From contig NZ_LQQA01000033.1 of NCBI RefSeq assembly GCF_002101965.1, positions 186,001 through 250,000 of the forward strand: DNA of 64,000 nucleotides, read 5' to 3'. Within the stretch, counting starts at the first letter, position 1, and every line of letters begins with the position of its first letter. The position numbers were made by a program, and so were the translations under genes. This document shows, piece by piece, positions 57,436 to 64,000 of the stretch. The stretch comes from Mycolicibacterium wolinskyi (lineage in GTDB: Bacteria; Actinomycetota; Actinomycetes; Mycobacteriales; Mycobacteriaceae). The notes beneath the pieces are model-generated. The model did no database searches and was not told where the DNA came from. It was given only the letters and a program-made list of their open reading frames with translations.

Positions 57436-59481
57436 TCATCCCCGGCGATTCGGAACACTCCAGCGATCCCGGAGTGAGCGTGGCGCGGGCCGGGTCGGAT
57501 GTTGGGGACGTGGCGGGCGTGCCGTCCGAATCGGCGTGGTGGGGGCATGTGGTGACATTCCGTGGGGCGCCGCGTCGGGCGCAACGGCATTCTGGCGGCG
57601 CAATTCCTCGTCGATTCCGTCGGACAGCCGACCGAGGTATCCGATGAGGGCGGCGACATCGCCGTCGTCCCAACGGGACACGATGGACTCCAGCCTCGAT
57701 ATGTTCAGTGACCGCTGGCGTTCGAAGGTCGAACGACCACTCGACGTGAGGGCGAATCGCGGGGGAGCGGCTTGATCGGTGTCCGGTAGCCGGCTCACCA
57801 TGCCGTCCCGGATCAGCGTGGAGATCCGTTCGTCGACTGCCGTGGTCGGACTGTCCACCTCGCGCGCCAACTCGTCCAACGTCAGCGGCCGGTCGGCGCC
57901 GAGGTAAGAGGCGATGACGTAATCGCCGCGGTCGAGGCGATACGGCGTCGAGGGGATCTGCAGCGCGACCGCCGCCTGACGTCCGAGTGCGGTCAGCACG
58001 TTCTCGAGTCGTTGTGCCCTGCGGCGGGTGGGTACGGGCGCTAGCACGGGTTCGACCGTGGACGGCGCAGGCGCGGGTACCGACGTCGGGATCGTCATCG
58101 CGATGACCGCGGCGACGAGCGCGGCGCACCCGGCGATCACCATGGCGGTTCGGAACGCGGTGAGTGTTGGGAAGGCGTGTCCGGCGACCACGACGGTCAT
58201 CTGCGCGAGGACCGCGCTCGTGACCGCACTGGATGTCGAGGTGCCCAGTGATCGCGCGAGCGAGTTGATGCCGTTGGCGGCCGCGGTTTCCGACACGGGC
58301 ACCGCGGAGTTGATCAGTGTCGGCAGAGCGGCGAACGCGAAGCCGACACCGGTGCTGCAGACGACGCCAAAGACGAGAATGCCTGCCGGCGAGCCGAGCA
58401 ACTGCGTGCCGCCCAGGTAACCCACGGCGATGATGACTGCTCCGAGGATCAGCGTGAACCGCGGTCCGCGTGCCGCAATGACGCGGCCGGCGATCGGGGA
58501 CGTGGCCATCATCGCCAAGCCGCCGGGCGCCATCCACAGTCCGGCCATCACCATCGACTGCCCCAGGCCGTAGCCGGTCATCGTGGGCATCTGGAGCAGT
58601 TGTGGACCAAGCAGACTCGTGCCGAACATGCCGAAGCCGACTGCGATGGATGCGAGGTTGGTCAACAGCACCGGTCGTTTGAGTGTGGTGCGCATATCGA
58701 CGAGCGGTGTGGGCGCACGATACTGCCACCAGCCGAACGCCACGAAGACGACGACGGATCCGATCAGCAGACCCAGTGTCATCGGGCTGGTCCACCCCCA
58801 GCTGGCGCCCTTGGAGATTGGCAACAGGAGCAGAAGGAGGGCCGCACTCAGGCCGAGCGCGCCGAGGACGTCGAAACGGCCCATCGAGGCCGACGGCACG
58901 ATGTCGGGGACGAGGGTCGCGAACAGGATGCATGACATCAGTCCGAGAGCCGCGGCGCACCAGAACAATGCGTGCCAGCTCAGGTGCTCGGCGATGACCG
59001 CGGACATCGGCAGGCCGAGCGCGCCGCCGACGCCGAGCGAGGCGCTCACCATCCCCATCGCGCCACCCACGCGGTCGGCGGGAAGCGCCGCCCTCAGCAC
59101 GCTGATGCCGAGCGGAATCACGGGTGCGCCGAAGCCTTGCAGCGCGCGGCCGATCACGAGTGGGGCGAGTGAGCTCGTCATGGCGGCGATCACCGATCCC
59201 ACCGTGAGGATCACCGCGCACGCGACGAGAATTCGCTTGGGCCCGAACATGTCTCCGAGCCGGCCGAACATCGGGGTGGCCACGGCGCCGGTCAGCAGTG
59301 TGGCGGTGACCGCCCACGACGCATTGGCCGGCGTCGTGCCGAGAAGCTCGGGCAACTGGGGGACAAGCGGCACCACGAGCGTCTGCATGAGCGACACCGC
59401 GATGCCTGCCGCGGCCAGAACCGCAATCAGCAGACCTCCGCCCTTCGGCGGTGCCGGGCGTTCGATCATCTGCACGGACAT
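57436..59481 (-). CDS. MFS (DHA2/EmrB type) transporter fused to MarR-like domain
   Basis: 681 aa. Residues 1-475 are a 14-helix drug:H+ antiporter: motif A region FGRLGDMFGPKRILVACA, GRALQGFGAPVIPLGIS, and SLGVGGALGLPMSAVIAEH. After a Pro-rich linker (PTSVPAPAPSTVEPVLAPVP) comes a winged-helix segment of MarR type (about 500-640): LDRGDYVIASYL, PLTLDELAREVDSPTTAVDE, RISTLIRDGMVSRLPD, FALTSSGRSTFERQR. The tail is Pro/Arg-rich. The DNA-binding part would sit on the cytoplasmic face. The ATG at 59481 is preceded by GAAGGGGG. A perfect palindrome covers its own -10 box. Confidence 0.88.
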   Translation of the reverse strand: MSVQMIERPAPPKGGGLLIAVLAAAGIAVSLMQTLVVPLVPQLPELLGTTPANASWAVTATLLTGAVATPMFGRLGDMFGPKRILVACAVILTVGSVIAAMTSSLAPLVIGRALQGFGAPVIPLGISVLRAALPADRVGGAMGMVSASLGVGGALGLPMSAVIAEHLSWHALFWCAAALGLMSCILFATLVPDIVPSASMGRFDVLGALGLSAALLLLLLPISKGASWGWTSPMTLGLLIGSVVVFVAFGWWQYRAPTPLVDMRTTLKRPVLLTNLASIAVGFGMFGTSLLGPQLLQMPTMTGYGLGQSMVMAGLWMAPGGLAMMATSPIAGRVIAARGPRFTLILGAVIIAVGYLGGTQLLGSPAGILVFGVVCSTGVGFAFAALPTLINSAVPVSETAAANGINSLARSLGTSTSSAVTSAVLAQMTVVVAGHAFPTLTAFRTAMVIAGCAALVAAVIAMTIPTSVPAPAPSTVEPVLAPVPTRRRAQRLENVLTALGRQAAVALQIPSTPYRLDRGDYVIASYLGADRPLTLDELAREVDSPTTAVDERISTLIRDGMVSRLPDTDQAAPPRFALTSSGRSTFERQRSLNISRLESIVSRWDDGDVAALIGYLGRLSDGIDEELRRQNAVAPDAAPHGMSPHAPTTPIRTARPPRPQHPTRPAPRSLRDRWSVPNRRG

Positions 59482-59551
59482 GACGCTGACCCCCTTCGAA
59501 GATTGGTGTGAACCAGAGCGCAACGGCCGGACCGGCCGGCGGGCCCACGAA

Positions 59552-59581
59552 ATCTTACAGTAAGATAGGCTAACTAACCAA
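59552..59581 (-). promoter_or_regulatory. Promoter and palindromic operator of the MFS-MarR gene
   Basis: On the minus strand TTGGTT (59576-59581) and TAAGAT (59552-59557) are separated by 18 bp. The perfect 15-bp palindrome ATCTTAC-A-GTAAGAT (59552-59566) includes the -10 box, the usual place for a MarR or TetR repressor. Confidence 0.6.
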
Positions 59582-59645
59582 AATTTGGCGCTGCCTGGGG
59601 TAAACGGTTGTGGATCGGCGGCGGGTAGCCGCCGGGGCAAACGCG

Positions 59646-60335
59646 CTAGCTCGTGCGCCGGTCGGGTTCCTCGCCGAGCCGCCGGTTTGCCCGGCGAACA
59701 GCCCAATACGTCACCACAAGCGCCACACCGAGGAGCGGATAGCCCATCGCGATCCGCGCGAACGCCAGCCACCCGGTGAATCCGCCATCGTAGAGCCATT
59801 GTTGGACAATGAATCTCGCCGCGAACACGGCCACGAACACCAGCGTCGCAACGTCGAATGCGTGCAGCGTCACCTTGTCGGCACGCCATGACGGGTCGGG
59901 ACCGCTTGTGCGCATCAGATTCCAGATCACCCCGATGAGCGGGCGCCGGACCAGGACCGACAGTGTGAACGCGGCGGCCATCGCCAGGCTGATCCAGATA
60001 CCGGGCAGGAAGTAGTTCTCAGCGGAGCCGGTGTAATAGGCGATCAGTGCGGCGATGACGACACCGAGCAGTCCTGAAATGGCCGGCTGAAGGGGTTCCT
60101 TGCGCACCAGCCTGAGTGCGATCAGACCGATGCTGGTGCCGACGGCGACCGCGACCGCCACGCTCAATCCCGCGACTGCGTTCGCGATCACGTAGGCGAA
60201 CGTGGGCACGCTGGCATGAACCAGCCCGGATACGCCGCCCATGCGTTCGAGCAGGGTCGGCGTCTGTTCTTCGATCGGTTCGCCGGTGACGGGCTCACCC
60301 TCGTCGGGGTAGAGGTCGAGGTCAGGCGTTGGCAT
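59646..60335 (-). CDS. DUF3159 family membrane protein
   Basis: 229 aa. An acidic cytoplasmic start (PTPDLDLYPDEGEPVTGE) is followed by about five to six transmembrane helices (VIANAVAGLSVAVAVAVG, AISGLLGVVIAALIAYYTG and others) and a basic C-terminus. DUF3159 proteins are actinobacterial and of unknown function. The ATG at 60335 lies 7 nt after a TGCCAT hexamer that pairs with TTGACT at a 19-bp spacing, so transcription should start on the ATG itself. It is divergent from the MerR gene and is its likely target. Confidence 0.85.
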   Translation of the reverse strand: MPTPDLDLYPDEGEPVTGEPIEEQTPTLLERMGGVSGLVHASVPTFAYVIANAVAGLSVAVAVAVGTSIGLIALRLVRKEPLQPAISGLLGVVIAALIAYYTGSAENYFLPGIWISLAMAAAFTLSVLVRRPLIGVIWNLMRTSGPDPSWRADKVTLHAFDVATLVFVAVFAARFIVQQWLYDGGFTGWLAFARIAMGYPLLGVALVVTYWAVRRANRRLGEEPDRRTS

Positions 60336-60341
60336 TTGTCC

Positions 60342-60372
60342 ATGGCACACCCGGACGTAACGGCATAGTCAA
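60342..60372 (-). promoter_or_regulatory. MerR-type promoter of the DUF3159 gene (19-bp spacer)
   Basis: Minus strand: -35 TTGACT (60367-60372), spacer ATGCCGTTACGTCCGGGTG of 19 bp, -10 TGCCAT (60342-60347). The same spacer sequence, 16 of 19 bases, recurs in the promoter of the S9 peptidase. A 19-bp spacer is the mark of promoters activated by MerR proteins, which twist the DNA to bring the two boxes into line. Confidence 0.75.
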
Positions 60373-60399
60373 ACCGGCGCCGTGGCACAGTAGGGGATC

Positions 60400-61134
60400 G
60401 TGGCTTGGAGTACCCGTGAAATCGCCGAACTCGCGGGCATCAGCTTGCGCGCCGTGCGGCACTATCACGCCGTCGGTCTGCTTGCCGAGCCTGAGCGTCG
60501 CGCCAACGGCTACAAGCAGTACGGCGTCGCGCATCTGGTCCGGTTGGTGCGCATCAAAAGGCTGACCGAGCTGGGCTTTTCGCTTCCGCAGATCGCGGCG
60601 ATGGGTGATTCCGACGACCACCCCGAGCAGGCTTTACGGGAGCTCGACGCCGAGCTCGGCGCCACGATCGAACGATTGCAGCGGGCCCGCGAGGAGCTCG
60701 CCGTACTGTTGGAACACTCGGCGCCGACCGACCTGCCGCACGACTTCGTCCCGCCGGCAGCCGCGGCCAAGATGACGGACGCCGATCGCTCTCTCGTCGT
60801 AGTGCTGAGCCGGGTTCTTGGCCCCCGCGGTATGCGGGTCTACGCCGACATGATGAGGGACGCGCCCGACGATCCCGCGTCGGCAGAGTTCGACAACCTG
60901 CCCGTCGACGCCGACGAGGCGACGCGGAACGATCTCGCGGAACGTCTCGCCCCCTACATCCGGGCAGTGAACCAGGCTCATCCAGGGCTTGCCGAGTCCC
61001 GATCCGACGCCCCACGTGGAAAACGCTTCGCGGACAGGACGATCAGCGGCGCGATGGCAGACCTGTACAACACTGCACAGCTGGATGTGTTGCGCCGGGC
61101 TGGCGAGATCCTGCGCGCCTCAGCCGCCGAGTGA
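60400..61134 (+). CDS. MerR family regulator (TipA-like layout)
   Basis: 244 aa. MerR helix-turn-helix (STREIAELAGISLRAVRHYH, then NGYKQYGVAHLVRLVRIK) and coiled-coil helix, followed by about 120 residues that could bind a ligand (DRSLVVVLSRVLGPRGMRVY to RTISGAMADLYNTAQLDVL), as in TipA-like activators. No cysteine pair, so a small molecule is more likely than a metal. It lies between its two probable targets, the DUF3159 gene (divergent) and the S9 peptidase gene (convergent, 15-nt overlap). GTG start without a clear ribosome-binding site. Confidence 0.88.
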   Translation: MAWSTREIAELAGISLRAVRHYHAVGLLAEPERRANGYKQYGVAHLVRLVRIKRLTELGFSLPQIAAMGDSDDHPEQALRELDAELGATIERLQRAREELAVLLEHSAPTDLPHDFVPPAAAAKMTDADRSLVVVLSRVLGPRGMRVYADMMRDAPDDPASAEFDNLPVDADEATRNDLAERLAPYIRAVNQAHPGLAESRSDAPRGKRFADRTISGAMADLYNTAQLDVLRRAGEILRASAAE

Positions 61135-63369
61135 CGGCAGCGGCAGCGGTGACAGGCGGTAACTCGGTGGTTCGGTGCCATGAAGGTGTCGCACGAAATA
61201 GTCCCAGGTTCGCCGCAGGAAGTAGTGCTGGCGGCCGATCAGGGCGTGTTCGGCTCCGGGAATCAGAATGAGGTCGAAATCCTTGTCCGCCTTGATCAGT
61301 GCATCCACCAGCCGCAGTGTCATGTACGGGTGCGCATTGTCGTCGAGCTCGCCGTGGATGAGGAGCAGCTTTCCGTTCAGGTTGGCGGCCAACGCGGAGT
61401 TGGAGATTGCCTGCTTGCCCTCAGCGCTGACGTCACCGTGGTAGTGCTCGGCCCACATCGCCAGGTTGACGGCATTGTCGTGATTTCCTGACGTGGCGAC
61501 CGCCACGTTGTAGAAGTCGGGGTACATCAGCAGGGCGCGGGCGGCGGCGAACGCACCGGCGGACTGTCCGGTGATCCCGACCCGACCTGTGTCGAGCCAG
61601 GGATAGCGGTGCCCCAGTTCGCGGATCGCGGCGACGTGGTCATCCAGGGCGCCGGCGTTGCCGAGGTCGCCGTAGGAATGATCGTGAAAGGACTTGTCGC
61701 GCCCCGCGGTACCGCGTCCGTCGATCGCGACCACCGCAAAGCCCAGCGCGGCGAAGGCTTCCGGCTCGCCCTGGTGCGGCGGGTCGAACGACGGTCCGGC
61801 GCGATAGATCTGGGGCCCCGGGTAGATATGTTCGATGATCGGATAGCGTCGCTGCGGGTCGAATCCGTGGGGGCGCCACAGCAGTCCGTAGATCGGTGTT
61901 CGTCCGTCGGCGGCCGTCGTGCGGAACCGTTCCGGTGGTCGCCAACCGAGGGTTTCCAACGCATCGGTGTCCGGTGACTCGAGCTCCACCAGTACCTGCC
62001 CGTCACCGTCGAGAACGACGGAACGCGGTGGCAGGCTCGACGACGACGCCCGGTCCACGAGATAGCCGCCCTCAGGCGGACTCACCGCGTCGTGGTCGAG
62101 CTCGTCGTCGGTGAGCCGGGTGAATCCGGAACCGTCGAGATTGATCCGGCAGATCTGCCGGAGATACGGGTCTTCCTCGTTGAGGCCGCCGGCCAGGAAG
62201 AACACCTGCCTGCGATCCTCGTCGACCCACAGCAGCGAGCGGACGAGCCACTGCCCCTGGGTGATCCGGGTGACCTGCTGTCCGTCGGCCGAGTACAGGT
62301 AGAGGTGGCCCCAACCATCGCGCTGCGACCACCACACGAACTCGCCGGACTCCAAGACGTGCACCATCTGCGGGTCGCCGAGCTGCACGGCGGGGTCGAC
62401 GCGTGTCTCGCCCGTTTCGCTGATCAATGTCGTCGTTGCGCCGGTCGCCGGGTCGAGGCGACGCAGCTCGAGGGTGCGGGCGTCCCGGGAGTGGTGTAGG
62501 AAATACACCTTTTCGTCCGCTTTCCCCGTCCACCACGCGTACACCAACGCCGTGTTGTGCATGATCACGAACGGCGCGTCCTGCTGGCGAATCACCTTGC
62601 GCTGGTTCACATCGAGGACGTTCCACGTCATCGTCGCGACCGCCGCTTCACCGGGCATCGTGTAGCGGGTGCGGTGTTCTTTCGGGCGGCTGCCGTCGGC
62701 AGGTGAGGACTCGACGAGAACCAACTCCGGAAGGCCGCGTTGATCGATGCGCTGCGCCAGGATTCGGGTCGAATCCGGTGACCAGTGGAAGATCGACGGT
62801 GGCGGCAGGCCGAGCACCCGCGTCAATGCTCGCGCCCCGGTGGTGTCGGGTAGGCCGCCGTAGTCGAACTGTGGCTCGGCGTCGTCCGTCAGTGCGAACT
62901 CCTCGCCACCGCTGCGCGGCCGCACCCAGATGTTGCCGTCGCGCCGAAACGCGACCCACGCCTCGTCCGGTGACGGCACCTCACCAGGTACCGGCTGCGC
63001 GTCAGCTCGCTCGGTCAGGCCTGAATCGTCTGACCAGTCCCACTGCTTGTCGAATGCGGTGAACCGCACGGTGTCGTCGTCGCGGATCTCCACGCCGGCG
63101 ATCGGCAGGTCGCTCCCGGTGACGGCGTGGCCGGACGTTTCGGACAGCTCCGCTGCCAATCTGTCGTGGTGGAACGCGTCGCGTCGGCTGCCGTCATCGG
63201 GATTCACCACGATGTAGCGAGCCCCGACCCGGTACCAGAAGCGGGTACCACCGGACAACCATTGTGGATCGAGCGAACTGCCCGGCACTCGCCGCGCCCG
63301 GTGCGGAGCCAACATCTGTTCGGCACGTGCGTAATCGGAATCGGTCAACGTCGTGTCATCAGCAGTCAC
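61120..63369 (-). CDS. S9 family prolyl oligopeptidase / dipeptidyl peptidase IV-like
   Basis: 749 aa. An N-terminal beta-propeller (about residues 60-470, with repeated FxWSPDSTRIL-like blades) is followed by an alpha/beta-hydrolase domain. The triad is visible: nucleophile in GITGQSAGAFAA, Asp in HGELDDNAHP, His in PGAEHALIGR; also AIDGRGTAGRD. It should remove dipeptides or cut after proline. No signal peptide, so it is cytoplasmic. The GTG at 63369 fits a leaderless start directly downstream of the MerR-type promoter; open frame further upstream is ignored. It probably belongs to the MerR regulon. Confidence 0.9.
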   Translation of the reverse strand: MTADDTTLTDSDYARAEQMLAPHRARRVPGSSLDPQWLSGGTRFWYRVGARYIVVNPDDGSRRDAFHHDRLAAELSETSGHAVTGSDLPIAGVEIRDDDTVRFTAFDKQWDWSDDSGLTERADAQPVPGEVPSPDEAWVAFRRDGNIWVRPRSGGEEFALTDDAEPQFDYGGLPDTTGARALTRVLGLPPPSIFHWSPDSTRILAQRIDQRGLPELVLVESSPADGSRPKEHRTRYTMPGEAAVATMTWNVLDVNQRKVIRQQDAPFVIMHNTALVYAWWTGKADEKVYFLHHSRDARTLELRRLDPATGATTTLISETGETRVDPAVQLGDPQMVHVLESGEFVWWSQRDGWGHLYLYSADGQQVTRITQGQWLVRSLLWVDEDRRQVFFLAGGLNEEDPYLRQICRINLDGSGFTRLTDDELDHDAVSPPEGGYLVDRASSSSLPPRSVVLDGDGQVLVELESPDTDALETLGWRPPERFRTTAADGRTPIYGLLWRPHGFDPQRRYPIIEHIYPGPQIYRAGPSFDPPHQGEPEAFAALGFAVVAIDGRGTAGRDKSFHDHSYGDLGNAGALDDHVAAIRELGHRYPWLDTGRVGITGQSAGAFAAARALLMYPDFYNVAVATSGNHDNAVNLAMWAEHYHGDVSAEGKQAISNSALAANLNGKLLLIHGELDDNAHPYMTLRLVDALIKADKDFDLILIPGAEHALIGRQHYFLRRTWDYFVRHLHGTEPPSYRLSPLPLPSLGG

Positions 63370-63376
63370 GATTGCG

Positions 63377-63407
63377 ATGTAACACTCGGACGTAGCGGCA
63401 TGGTCAA
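63377..63407 (-). promoter_or_regulatory. MerR-type promoter of the S9 peptidase gene (19-bp spacer)
   Basis: Minus strand: -35 TTGACC (63402-63407), spacer ATGCCGCTACGTCCGAGTG of 19 bp, -10 TTACAT (63377-63382), then GTG 7 nt later. The spacer and -35 are nearly the same as in the DUF3159 promoter. Confidence 0.78.
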
Positions 63408-63613
63408 GTCTGCATCGACCTGCCGAGGCGGCGATCAGTCGATTAACCAACGCCTGTATCCGTCCCGGCAATCCCTCCGATGCCGATTTGCTCGGGTGGC
63501 GTACATCACTTGACTGACCGGAATCGTCCGCGCCTTCGTTCGACTTGTTGCAAGTAGTTGCCACTACCACATCAAGCCGATGGCAAACGGAACCGAAGGA
63601 CGGGCGAGTACTC

Positions 63614-64000
63614 ATGAGCACTGTTGTCACCAAGGTGGCGAAGTCCACCCTCTTCACCGTCCTCGCCGCGGCTGCGATCGTCGTCGGCACGTTGGCCGGC
63701 CCGGTCGCGACCGCGAATGCCGCCGCCGACGCGTGCGCCGACGTCGAAGTCGTCTTTGCCCGCGGCACCAACGAAGCCCCCGGCGTCGGGGCGACCGGCC
63801 AGGCGTTCGTCGACGCGCTCACCGCGCAATTGCCCGGAAAATCCGTCGAAGTCTACGGGGTGAACTACCCGGCATCGCTGAACTTCGGACAGGCCGTCGA
63901 CGGGATCGTCGACGCGAGCAACAGGATCCAGTCGATCGCGGCAAGCTGCCCCGACACCAAGATCGTGCTCGGCGGGTACTCGCAGGGCGCCGCCGTCGCC
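63614..64000 (+). CDS. Cutinase family (CULP) secreted esterase, 3'-truncated by window edge
   Basis: The first 129 codons are in the window. A signal peptide (STLFTVLAAAAIVVGTLAG, ending near ATANA) is followed by the cutinase N-terminus ACADVEVVFARGTNEAPGVG and the nucleophile loop GGYSQGAAV at the edge. Cutinase-like proteins of mycobacteria are exported serine esterases or lipases acting on acyl esters. GAAGGACGGG lies about 11 nt before the ATG. The remaining catalytic Asp and His lie beyond the window. Confidence 0.9.
   Translation, partial: MSTVVTKVAKSTLFTVLAAAAIVVGTLAGPVATANAAADACADVEVVFARGTNEAPGVGATGQAFVDALTAQLPGKSVEVYGVNYPASLNFGQAVDGIVDASNRIQSIAASCPDTKIVLGGYSQGAAVA

Noticed and set aside
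59560-59578. IdeR-box-like match (about 13 of 19) in the MFS-MarR promoter
   Set aside because: Much of the match comes from the overlapping palindrome and -10 region; no iron-related gene is next to it. A local operator explains the sequence better.

Overview
The window is high-GC actinobacterial DNA from a mycobacterium. It carries the mycobactin genes mbtE-F-G-H followed by hrcA-dnaJ2-rsmE, phoH-ybeY-corC-(deaminase-like)-era, amidase/recO-uppS, smtB-zur, glyS, dgt, dnaG, tRNA-Asn, an ECF transporter pair and uspA-B-C. This order is shared with Mycobacterium tuberculosis, but many extra accessory genes lie in between and there are no PE/PPE genes. That suits a fast-growing Mycolicibacterium of the M. 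smegmatis type. The species is inferred, not proven.

Layout. 1-10.4 kb: the 3' part of the mycobactin siderophore operon, with 4-nt start/stop overlaps. 10.4-16.6 kb: stress and RNA-modification genes (hrcA, dnaJ2, rsmE), a membrane-anchored protein, a dicarboxylate symporter and a 58-aa secreted peptide. 16.7-26.8 kb: a tightly packed operon with PhoH (interrupted by a class 3 type intein), YbeY, CorC, a deaminase-like protein and Era, then a secreted protein and an amidase on the other strand, then recO, uppS and a Nudix protein. 27.2-35.7 kb: the zinc regulators zur and smtB, glyS, a TPM-domain protein, dgt and dnaG. 35.7-42.6 kb: secreted proteins, tRNA-Asn, a MerR regulator whose reading frame ends antisense inside the tRNA, a pair of ABC half-transporters and a LysR regulator. 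42.6-51.4 kb: an acyl-CoA oxidase-like enzyme, a VIT1-type metal transporter, a phytase-like lipoprotein, a MarR/MFS pair and an ECF transporter. 51.4-57.4 kb: a frameshifted DUF4349 lipoprotein gene, the uspABC sugar importer, a GGDEF protein and a decayed acyl-CoA dehydrogenase fragment. 57.4-64 kb: an MFS transporter fused to a MarR-like domain, a DUF3159 membrane protein, a second MerR regulator, an S9 peptidase and the start of a cutinase gene.

The most interesting signals are these: the Ala1/WCT intein in PhoH; a MerR regulon readable from sequence, in which two promoters 3 kb apart share one operator inside 19-bp spacers and flank the merR gene; the transporter-MarR fusion with a perfect palindrome over its own -10 box; a palindromic repeat family in triplets in two convergent intergenic regions; the inactive epimerase domain of MbtF and the remnant adenylation segment of MbtE; and the degraded acyl-CoA dehydrogenase. 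Many genes here have a TANNNT-like -10 hexamer 6-9 nt before the start codon and no Shine-Dalgarno sequence, so leaderless transcription is probably common. No CRISPR array, insertion sequence, rRNA or prophage was seen.
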